A DNA stretch of 11,182 bases from Deltaproteobacteria bacterium (lineage in GTDB: Bacteria > Desulfobacterota > GWC2-55-46 > DRQE01), in contig DRQE01000137.1 in NCBI GenBank assembly GCA_011371515.1, positions 1-11,182 on the forward strand, written 5' to 3'. This document shows, one piece after another, positions 1-6,691 of this stretch. Position 1 is the stretch's first letter; each line of letters begins with the position of its first letter. The notes beneath the pieces were generated by a model. That model was given only the letters and a program-made list of their open reading frames with translations. It did not search any database and was not told where the DNA came from. Made by a program: the position numbers and the translations under genes.

Positions 1-1
1 T

Positions 2-466
2 ATAAACACCATAACCAACAGAAAGAAACTTGCCCACACAAGCTCAACACCGGGAAAGACCCGCACCATAAACTTCTACCTTATAAACCGCAGATTCTAC
101 TTTGTGGACCTGCCTGGATATGGCTATGCAAAGGTATCCCGAAAGGAGCGTATCCAGTGGCAGAAGATGATAGAGGATTACCTTAAAAACAGACCCCAGC
201 TCAAAGGGGTTCTGGCACTCATAGACTCAAGAAGAGACCCCGATGAGCTGGAGCTTGCACTCTACCGCTACCTTGCCTCTTTGGGAAAAAGGGTGGTAAC
301 AGTGCTCACAAAGGCAGACAAGATGCCAAGGGGAAGGCTCTCACAGAGGGTGGCAGCCATAAGAAAGGCACTTGGAGTTGAAAGGGTCATACCCTTTTCT
401 GCCCGTACGGGCGAAGGCAAGACAGAACTGTTGAAGGCAATATTTGAGTTTGTCGAGGCAGACTAA
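2..466 (+). CDS. engB: Ribosome biogenesis GTP-binding protein EngB/YsxC, 5' end outside the window
   Basis: This is the 3' part of an EngB (YihA/YsxC) GTPase, a TrmE-Era-EngA family G protein needed for late assembly of the large ribosomal subunit. The frame is open from base 2, giving about 154 visible residues; the family is usually near 195-200, so roughly 40 N-terminal residues with the P-loop (G1, normally GRSNVGKS) are off the window. Seen directly are the switch region TPGKTRTINFY (G2), DLPGYGYAK (G3, a hallmark of EngB), TKAD (G4) and SARTGEG (G5). A GTG at 104 is only an internal Val codon inside the FVDLPGYGYAK stretch and is not the start. Its TAA stop overlaps the TAG stop of the convergent glnE gene by 4 bases (463-466), leaving no intergenic terminator space. 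Family assignment is firm. Confidence 0.95.
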   Translation: MNTITNRKKLAHTSSTPGKTRTINFYLINRRFYFVDLPGYGYAKVSRKERIQWQKMIEDYLKNRPQLKGVLALIDSRRDPDELELALYRYLASLGKRVVTVLTKADKMPRGRLSQRVAAIRKALGVERVIPFSARTGEGKTELLKAIFEFVEAD

Positions 467-3400
467 TAGCCTTCCTTTATGTTTTTTAGCTTTTCCATGT
501 ACAGTCTTCTAACGCCTTCTCGTTTTTCGATGTAATATTCGATGAACTCTTCCTCACTGGTATAACCGAGCCTTCTTACGAGGGCACGCAGGATAGCTGA
601 ACCACGGTTTATGACGCATACAGGTGTGTCGTGGACCACTCTAAGGGTGAGCTCTATCTGACGGTATAAGCTGTAGGCAGAGAGCAGTAGCTGGTATTCC
701 TGCTGGCTCAGTATTTCAGAGTCCTTAAGCTCTCTGAGGGCAGAAAGGGTGTTCTCTTTTCTGAGGGCAGAAAGCTTCCAGCCATGATGTAGTTGCAGTA
801 TCTGCACCAAAAATTCTATATCAACAAGCCCGCCCCTTCCGGTTTTTATATCGAACCTTTCGGGTGTCTCCCGTGCAAGCTCCTCTTCCATCCTCTGGCG
901 TATCCTCAGAAGCTCATCGATGTCCTCTTTTTTCAGTGGACCAGAAAAGACAATCTCTTTGAGTTCTTTTACCACCGTCTCGCCAAACTCGGTTGTGCCA
1001 GCAACAAACCTTGCCCTTATGGCAGCCTGTCTTTCCCACACCTGTGCCTTCTCTCTGTGATAGCGCAGAAAGGAGCCTTTTGAAACCACAAGAGGACCAG
1101 AGCTTCCCGTGGGCCTGAGCCTCGTATCTATGGAGAATACTATACCCTCTCTGGTTCTTACAGACAGTATGCTTATTATCTTCTGGGCACACTTTACATA
1201 GAACTCGTGGTCTGTGATGGGCTTTGCTCCATCGGTCTGTCCTCCCTCATCGCCGTATACAAATATTATGTCGAGGTCGGAGCCATAGATGAGCTCTCTG
1301 CCGCCGAGTTTACCAAGCCCTATTATGGCGAATCTACGGTCCTGTGGAAGTCCGTATCTGGGGCTAAGTGTCCTTATGGCTATCTCAAGGGCAACCTCGA
1401 GCGAGAGTTCTGCAAGCAGGGTGAGTTCTTCAGAGAGCCCCTCTGCAGAAAGGGTTCCTGCAAGGTGCTGTATGCCAAGGCGGAAGGTCTCCTGTTTCTT
1501 GTAGCGCCTCAGGATCTCAAGCCATTCCTCGTAATCTTCGGTCTCGGAAAGCATGGAGGTAAGCTCCCTTCGCATTAGCTCTTTTTCCTTGTAGGGTATT
1601 GCCATCTCTTCTGAAAGCAGTATGTCAAGGCTTTCGGGCTGGGCTATAAGGGTGTTCGAAAGGAATGCACTCGAGCCGAATATCTTTATAAGCTCACGCA
1701 TGAGGGATGGGTTTTCCGAAAGAAGCGAATAAAGGGTGGTTCTTGCCCCCACAGATGATATGAAGCGCTCCATGTTGAGAATTGCCATGTCGGGGTTGGT
1801 TGCCTCTGATGCCCTCATAATTATGTACGGGAGTATCTTCTCCCTTAAAAGTCTTGCCCGCTCGGGCAGACGCAAGAATGGTGAGCCCTCTCTTAATAGT
1901 TTCACCCGCTTGGGTGTCTCGGGGTCTTCAAAGCCGAGCCCCTTGAGGATACGCTGCATCTCTTCGTCTGTTATATCCCGTGAGAGAAGTAGCAGCACGT
2001 CCTCTGGTATGTCCCGTTTGAGCTCTTCCTCAGAGCCGTAAAACAGGGTGTTGTAGATGTCGTGAACAGAGCCAGTTATAAAGTGATACTGTTGCCAGAG
2101 CTCATCCCTGTCTTTAAAGCCCATCATCCGTGCAACCCTTGTGAGTTCTTCCGATGTGCGCGGCAGAGACTGGGTCTGTGTGCCGTGGACTATCTGAAGG
2201 CGGTGCTCAAGCCTTCTTAAGAATATGTAAGATTCCCGCAGCAACATGCCGTCCTGCTCGGAGAGAAGCCCCTTCTCAACGAGCCTTTCTATGGCTTCAA
2301 GGGTGCTTCGGGTTCTCAAAAGTCTGTATCTTCCACCATATATGAGCTGGAGTGCCTGACAGAAGAATTCTATCTCTCTTATGCCGCCTCTACCGAGTTT
2401 TACATCCACCCTGTCTGCCTTCTTCCTGAGAAGCTCTATGTCTATACGGGCTTTAAGATGCTTTATCTCCTCTATGGCAGTAAAGTCAAGGTATCTTCTG
2501 TAGACGAAGGGCTGGGTCATCTGGACGAAGCGCTCTCCAAGGCTGTAGCTACCAGCAACAGGGCGAGCCTTTATAAGGGCTGCCCGCTCCCAAGTCTGCC
2601 CCCAGCTTTCGTAGTATATCTCTGCGCTTCTAAGAGAGTTCACAATATCGCCTGACCTTCCCTCTGGCCTCAGGTTCAGGTCCACACGGAATACGAAGCC
2701 ATCCTCCGTTATTGCAGATACAAGCCTTGTAATCCTTTCAGCCACCTTGGAGAAGAACTCATGCAGCGTTATGGAGGTGTTCTTCCTTCCCTCCACCCCC
2801 TTTGTGCTGCCACGGTCACTTGAGTATATGTAGATGATGTCTATGTCAGACAGGAAGTTGAGCTCACCACCGCCGAGTTTTCCAAGCCCTATCACACTGA
2901 ACTCTGCCCTTTTGAGCGAGCCATCCTCTGCCTCATACAGTGGGGTGCCGTAGAGGGCTTCAAGCTCACTCAGGACAAACCCCGTTGCCACCTCAAGGGT
3001 GGCATCTGCAAGCCCTGAAAGCTCTCCGAGAATGTCCTCTACAGAAGCCTTCTCTGTAAGCTCTCTTATGCCTATCCTTATGTATTCGCGGTTACGGTAT
3101 CTTCTGAGTATACGGCTAAGGGTAGCCTCGTCCTGTATACCCTCTGTAAGTGGGGTGAGTTCTGCAAGGAACACCTTTTTTGTCTTTGTTTTTCCGAGTT
3201 CGGCGTCAGAAAGGGTCTTTATGTACTCTCTGGCATCCTTGAGCAACAGACCCACAAGGTAGGGTGAGGCACCACAGAGGAGCACGAGCCTTTCGAGGTG
3301 TTCTCCCTCGGTGAGCCACCTTGTGAGCATCTCGTCTGAAAGTGCCGTTACAACCCGTTCGAGGTTTACCACCGCAGAGTCAGGATGCGGGGAGTCAAGA

Positions 3401-3552
3401 CAGAGGTCCATTACATGGTCGAGTCTTTCTTTCAGCGGGGTTCTCAGAAGTGTTTTGAACACCCTGCATGCCCTTCTACCATCGGGAAAGCCAAGCTCCG
3501 CAAGATAGGTTGCAACAGTGGGCTCGTCTTTTTTAAGGACTTCCTCAAGCAT
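463..3552 (-). CDS. glnE: Bifunctional glutamine synthetase adenylyltransferase / adenylyl-removing enzyme
   Basis: GlnE attaches AMP to, and removes it from, the regulatory tyrosine of glutamine synthetase, tuning nitrogen assimilation in response to PII and glutamine (family knowledge). The 1029-residue protein shows the classic internal duplication. The N-terminal half (adenylyl removal) has GLGKLGGGELNFLSDIDI at about 222-239 with D236/D238, then DLNLRP (291) and KLGRGGIREIEF (385). The C-terminal half (adenylylation) has GLGKLGGRELIYGSDLDI at about 745-762 with D759/D761, then DTRLRP (809) and KTGRGGLVDIEF (903). Both halves keep the nucleotidyltransferase aspartates, so both activities are predicted. 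It is somewhat longer than the E. coli enzyme (about 946). The ATG at 3552 lies 15 bp after the argS stop and in the same frame; a Shine-Dalgarno is weak (AAGG about 13 nt upstream), suggesting translation coupled to argS. No glnA or glnB is in the window. Confidence 0.95.
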   Translation of the reverse strand: MLEEVLKKDEPTVATYLAELGFPDGRRACRVFKTLLRTPLKERLDHVMDLCLDSPHPDSAVVNLERVVTALSDEMLTRWLTEGEHLERLVLLCGASPYLVGLLLKDAREYIKTLSDAELGKTKTKKVFLAELTPLTEGIQDEATLSRILRRYRNREYIRIGIRELTEKASVEDILGELSGLADATLEVATGFVLSELEALYGTPLYEAEDGSLKRAEFSVIGLGKLGGGELNFLSDIDIIYIYSSDRGSTKGVEGRKNTSITLHEFFSKVAERITRLVSAITEDGFVFRVDLNLRPEGRSGDIVNSLRSAEIYYESWGQTWERAALIKARPVAGSYSLGERFVQMTQPFVYRRYLDFTAIEEIKHLKARIDIELLRKKADRVDVKLGRGGIREIEFFCQALQLIYGGRYRLLRTRSTLEAIERLVEKGLLSEQDGMLLRESYIFLRRLEHRLQIVHGTQTQSLPRTSEELTRVARMMGFKDRDELWQQYHFITGSVHDIYNTLFYGSEEELKRDIPEDVLLLLSRDITDEEMQRILKGLGFEDPETPKRVKLLREGSPFLRLPERARLLREKILPYIIMRASEATNPDMAILNMERFISSVGARTTLYSLLSENPSLMRELIKIFGSSAFLSNTLIAQPESLDILLSEEMAIPYKEKELMRRELTSMLSETEDYEEWLEILRRYKKQETFRLGIQHLAGTLSAEGLSEELTLLAELSLEVALEIAIRTLSPRYGLPQDRRFAIIGLGKLGGRELIYGSDLDIIFVYGDEGGQTDGAKPITDHEFYVKCAQKIISILSVRTREGIVFSIDTRLRPTGSSGPLVVSKGSFLRYHREKAQVWERQAAIRARFVAGTTEFGETVVKELKEIVFSGPLKKEDIDELLRIRQRMEEELARETPERFDIKTGRGGLVDIEFLVQILQLHHGWKLSALRKENTLSALRELKDSEILSQQEYQLLLSAYSLYRQIELTLRVVHDTPVCVINRGSAILRALVRRLGYTSEEEFIEYYIEKREGVRRLYMEKLKNIKEGY

Positions 3553-3567
3553 AATGTGGAAAAAACC

Positions 3568-5232
3568 TTACATCCTCGATGGTGCATCTACACCGAGTAA
3601 TCTGAGCCCCTTTCTTACCACCTCTGCCGTTGCCCTGCAGAGGGTAAGCCTTGCAAGGCTGAGCTCGGTATCTTCCGATACCACACGATGTGTATTGTAA
3701 TAGGGATGAAACAGGGCTGCAAGCTCTCTGAGATAGAATGTAACCCTGTGGGGCTCAAAACTCGTGGCAGCCGATTCCACGACCTCCTCAAGCCTTGATA
3801 GATGCTTTATGATGTTAAGCTCTTCTTTCAGGTCAAGGCGGCGTAAAAGCTCCGTATGTGGTGCATCGGGAATGTCCAGCCCCTTTTCCTTTGCAAACTC
3901 CAGTATGCTCATAATCCTTGCGTGGCAGTACTGCACATAATAGACAGGGTTTTCTGGAGCCTGCCTTCTGGCAAGCTCGAGGTCGAACTCAAGGTGGGCA
4001 TCTGCCTTTCTCGTAAGGAAGATGAACCTTGCCGCATCCTTGCCCACTTCGTCTATCACCTCACGGAGGGTGACGAACTCTGCCTTTCTCGTGCTCATGG
4101 CAACGGGCTTGCCACCACGCTTAAGGCTTACAAGCTGTATGAGGATTATCTTAAGCCTTTCGGGGTCTTCCCCGAGGGCACTGAAAAGTGCCCTTATACG
4201 GGGTGCATAACCATGGTGGTCTGCCCCCCATATGTCCACTATGGTGTTGAAGCCGCGCCTGAGTTTATTACGGTGATAGGCTATGTCCGAGGCAAAGTAT
4301 GTGGTGGAGCCATCCTGCTTTACGAGAACCCTGTCCTTATCGTCGCCAAATTCAGTGGTCTTGAACCACAGGGCACCATCCTTTTCGTATATCACTCCGC
4401 GGGCTTTGAGCTCCTCTATGGTTGTCTCAACGAGGTTTTTTTCAAAAAGAGTCTTCTCGCTGAACCATACATCGAAATGGACGCCGAAGTCCTCAAGGTC
4501 TTTCTTTATGCCAGAAAGGATGGAGTCCTTTGCAAATTCTATGAAAAGCTGGCTGCACTCATCAAAGGGGACCTCTGCGTACTTCTTACCCTGTCTTTTC
4601 AGAAACTCCTCTGCAATGTCTTTTATGTAGTCTCCCTGATAGTGGTCTTCGGGAAGTGTTACATCTTTACCGAGAAGCTCAAGGTATCTTATGTAGAGGG
4701 AATGCCCGAGGATTGTCATCTGCTTGCCCACATCGTTTATGTAATACTCGCGCGTGATCTGGTAGCCTGCAGCCTCAAGTATGCGTGAGAGGGCATCCCC
4801 AACGGCAGCCCCTCTGCCGTGGCCTATGTGGAGCGGGCCTGTTGGGTTGGCACTTACGAACTCAACCTGCACCTTTTTACCCTCGCCCACATGGGGACAG
4901 TCTCCGTAGGACCCCCTCTTCTGGAGTATCTCTTTAAGTGTGTCGTACCAGCAGTCTTTCTTAAGGTATATATTTATGAATCCGGGCCCCTCAACCCTGA
5001 CATCTTCCACGCAGCCGAGTGCCTCTATGGAGGGTACGAGTAGTTCTGCAATCTGGCGTGGCGGTTTGCGCTCACTCTTTGTAAGAAGCATTGCCACATT
5101 GGTGGAGAAATCCCCCAGTTCCTCCCTTGGAGGACGCTCGAGCATCACCTTTACAGGGCTCTTTATGGCGCCCTCTTCAACCTTTTCGTTGACAATCTTT
5201 TGTATTAGTTGCTCAAGTTCTCTCTTCTTCAT
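3568..5232 (-). CDS. argS: Arginine--tRNA ligase (class I)
   Basis: Cytoplasmic arginyl-tRNA synthetase charges tRNA-Arg with arginine using ATP. In the order seen, with the ATG at 5232 as residue 1 (554 aa): an N-terminal Add1-type tRNA-recognition domain of about 100 residues; the class I signature FVSANPTGPLHIGHGRGA with HIGH at about 135-138; a Rossmann catalytic core with YFASDIAYH and WGADHHGY; the KMSKS-loop position reading AMSTRKAEFVTL (about 378-389); and an all-helical DALR anticodon-binding domain ending in LLGVDAPSRM, typical of the family C-terminus. The loop lacks the canonical first Lys, as known for many ArgS proteins. A TTG at 5244 would add four residues, but the ATG at 5232 has GGGAG just upstream (short 3-nt spacing) and starts MKKRELEQLI as expected. 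The gene overlaps the end of the amidohydrolase gene by 20 bp, and glnE follows 15 bp downstream. Confidence 0.96.
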   Translation of the reverse strand: MKKRELEQLIQKIVNEKVEEGAIKSPVKVMLERPPREELGDFSTNVAMLLTKSERKPPRQIAELLVPSIEALGCVEDVRVEGPGFINIYLKKDCWYDTLKEILQKRGSYGDCPHVGEGKKVQVEFVSANPTGPLHIGHGRGAAVGDALSRILEAAGYQITREYYINDVGKQMTILGHSLYIRYLELLGKDVTLPEDHYQGDYIKDIAEEFLKRQGKKYAEVPFDECSQLFIEFAKDSILSGIKKDLEDFGVHFDVWFSEKTLFEKNLVETTIEELKARGVIYEKDGALWFKTTEFGDDKDRVLVKQDGSTTYFASDIAYHRNKLRRGFNTIVDIWGADHHGYAPRIRALFSALGEDPERLKIILIQLVSLKRGGKPVAMSTRKAEFVTLREVIDEVGKDAARFIFLTRKADAHLEFDLELARRQAPENPVYYVQYCHARIMSILEFAKEKGLDIPDAPHTELLRRLDLKEELNIIKHLSRLEEVVESAATSFEPHRVTFYLRELAALFHPYYNTHRVVSEDTELSLARLTLCRATAEVVRKGLRLLGVDAPSRM

Positions 5233-6058
5233 CGTCTCCCGCAATGAGTCTGTATACCTCGGGCCTTCTGTCGCGAAGGAAGACCCACTCGTTTCTTATG
5301 GTATTTATGAGATTAAGGTCGAGGGTAGCCACCACTATACCCTCTGACGAGCCAACGGGTTTTACCAGAAACTCTCCATCAGGACCAACACAGAAACTTC
5401 TTCCGTAGAAGTCCTGTTTTTCCTCCTTGCCAACGCGGTTTACCCTGAAGACGAAAAAGCCGTTTGCATGTGCCGAGGCAGAAAGAGACCTTTCCCACTT
5501 GAGCCTTGAGTGGTAGAATGCCGCTGCTGTGGGCACAAAGACCACCTCTGCCCCTTTGAGCGCCAGCACCCTGAAGCCCTCTGGAAAGAAGGCATCCCAG
5601 CATATCTGCACCCCTATGCGTGCAAAGGGGGTCTGGAATACGGGAAAGCCCGTATCACCGGGGCTAAAGTAGAACCGCTCTTCCCACAGCGGTATCTGTG
5701 GCACATGCACCTTGCGGTATCTGCCGATTATGCTGCCATCCGTGCCTATTACGAAGGCGGTATTGAAGTATCTGTCGCCTGCCTTCTCGAATAAAGGGGC
5801 TATGAGCACTATACCCTTTGATGCCGCAATCTCTCTGAGGGAAGTCAATGTGGTGCCCTGCTCGTCCTCCGCAAGGTTGAAGTTCTCCCTGTCCATTGTA
5901 TGGGCAAACCAAGGAAGGTTGAATAGCTGCGGCAGACAGACAATCTTTGAGCCCTCCTTTGTGGCTATATCTATAAGCTCTGTTGTGCGCTTGAGTGTGT
6001 CTGCTCTGTCTTTCTGGGCAACAACCTGTATGGCTGCCACCTTTGTGATTCTTTCCAT
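5213..6058 (-). CDS. Nitrilase-superfamily carbon-nitrogen hydrolase, N-carbamoylputrescine amidase-like, with Glu-to-Gln at the catalytic position
   Basis: This 281-residue cytoplasmic protein resembles the N-carbamoylputrescine amidohydrolase (AguB-like) branch of the nitrilase superfamily, whose members use a Glu-Lys-Cys triad to cleave C-N bonds. Visible are the Lys motif in GRYRKVHVPQIPLWEERFYFSPGD (K116, with E126/E127 nearby) and the nucleophile in GVQICWDAFFPE (C153), followed by GAEVVFVPTAAA. The catalytic Glu normally sits in a PELF or QELF motif; here it reads LPQLFNLPWF, with Gln (codon CAG, 5927-5929) at residue 44. This may mean altered chemistry, loss of activity or a subfamily trait. 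The ATG at 6058 is supported by GGGGAG 8 nt upstream (6067-6072). No arginine decarboxylase or agmatine deiminase gene is nearby, so the polyamine role is only suggested by similarity. The gene lies between ftsB and argS and overlaps argS by 20 bp. Confidence 0.85.
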   Translation of the reverse strand: MERITKVAAIQVVAQKDRADTLKRTTELIDIATKEGSKIVCLPQLFNLPWFAHTMDRENFNLAEDEQGTTLTSLREIAASKGIVLIAPLFEKAGDRYFNTAFVIGTDGSIIGRYRKVHVPQIPLWEERFYFSPGDTGFPVFQTPFARIGVQICWDAFFPEGFRVLALKGAEVVFVPTAAAFYHSRLKWERSLSASAHANGFFVFRVNRVGKEEKQDFYGRSFCVGPDGEFLVKPVGSSEGIVVATLDLNLINTIRNEWVFLRDRRPEVYRLIAGDDEEERT

Positions 6059-6148
6059 GATGGAGGCTCCCCTCTGCTTATTGCAAAGATTTCCTGTCTA
6101 AAGAGCTTTTGTGAAGATGGACTCAGGGGAAGGCAGGTAGCGAATAGT

Positions 6149-6442
6149 CTACTCCTCTATGATGTAAAGCACCTCGTTCTTTCCTATCATGCCGAGCTCT
6201 CTGCGCGCTACCTCCTCGATGTAACGGGTGTCTTTCTTGAGTAGCTCTATTCTGTGCAGAAGCTCCCTGTTCTCCTCTTCAAGGGCATTTTTCTTGAGGA
6301 CTATCCGCTCCTTTTCGTTTTTAAGGCGGATTACATCCACAAGTCCCTTATCACCAACGATTGTAAACACTATTATTATGGTAAGGACTACCCCTATGGC
6401 TAAAAGAAAAAACCTTTTCCCCCGGACTTCGTCCATCATCAT
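6149..6442 (-). CDS. ftsB: FtsB/DivIC-family septum formation initiator
   Basis: This is a small bitopic cell-division protein of the FtsB/DivIC (septum formation initiator) family, which joins FtsL and FtsQ/DivIB in the divisome. From the ATG at 6442 it has 97 residues: a short basic cytoplasmic N-terminus (MDEVRGKR), one membrane segment (about residues 11-31, FFLLAIGVV...), a coiled coil rich in Glu/Lys/Leu (about 38-75), and the family signature YIEEVARRELGMIGKNEVLYII near the C-terminus. Three tandem ATG codons (6442, 6439, 6436) compete as starts and none has a clear Shine-Dalgarno. The frame stays open upstream to a TTG at 6556, but those extra 38 residues do not look like FtsB and would run through the promoter region. 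The amidohydrolase gene follows after 90 bp. Naming it ftsB rather than divIC is by convention. Confidence 0.88.
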   Translation of the reverse strand: MMMDEVRGKRFFLLAIGVVLTIIIVFTIVGDKGLVDVIRLKNEKERIVLKKNALEEENRELLHRIELLKKDTRYIEEVARRELGMIGKNEVLYIIEE

Positions 6443-6466
6443 AGGATTATCAGAGTCTACAGAAAA

Positions 6467-6504
6467 AGTCAACCATCTAAAGGAAAAAGTGCTTGATATT
6501 GCAA
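6467..6504 (-). promoter_or_regulatory. Possible weak promoter(s) for the ftsB-amidohydrolase-argS-glnE operon
   Basis: On the minus strand the palindromic TTGCAA (6499-6504) is followed after 17 bp by TTTAGA (6476-6481), a poor -10 that would start a transcript near 6469, about 27 nt before the first ATG. A second candidate, TTGACT (6467-6472) with GATAAT (6446-6451), has better boxes but only a 15-bp spacer and would give an essentially leaderless mRNA. Neither is convincing alone; a promoter is expected here because the operon begins here. Confidence 0.3.
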
Positions 6505-6527
6505 ATGTTTTAAACTGCTGATATAAT
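6499..6527 (+). promoter_or_regulatory. Strong sigma70-type extended -10 promoter for the c-di-GMP operon
   Basis: TTGCAA (6499-6504, 4/6 to the -35 consensus) is followed by exactly 17 bp and a perfect TATAAT (6522-6527), preceded by TG one base upstream (extended -10). Transcription would start near 6534 and run through a leader of about 158 nt into the diguanylate cyclase gene. This is the best promoter visible in the window. Confidence 0.72.
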
Positions 6528-6691
6528 CTGTTTAACCGTAAGAGAAACTGGTTCAACCTGTCTTTTCAAAAAAAGGGGTGTGTATGGGGGAGAGTAGTCT
6601 TCTTTAGCCAGCCTGTCTTGAGAGCTACTATCATCTTCGACTTTTTCCAGCACAGGGCTGTCTCTGAGAAAGAGTGTGGGTTTGTATGTCC

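Noticed and set aside
381..397. Perfect 7-bp inverted repeat with 3-nt loop followed by TTTTCT, looking like a plus-strand intrinsic terminator
   Set aside because: It lies inside engB coding the conserved VIPFSA segment before the G5 motif; the stem is short and AT-rich, and premature termination there would truncate the protein.
3856..4788. A 310-codon plus-strand open frame lying wholly inside argS
   Set aside because: It is antisense to strongly conserved ArgS catalytic core, shows no recognisable domain or ribosome binding site, and arises from the codon bias of the opposite strand.
6443..6556. Upstream extension of the ftsB-like frame to a TTG at 6556
   Set aside because: The added residues do not resemble FtsB/DivIC N-termini, the TTG has no Shine-Dalgarno, and the extension crosses the likely promoter region.
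6534..6691. Possible c-di-GMP riboswitch (GEMM) in the leader of the cyclase operon
   Set aside because: I looked for the conserved GEMM core segments and did not see them; only weak local pairings are present.
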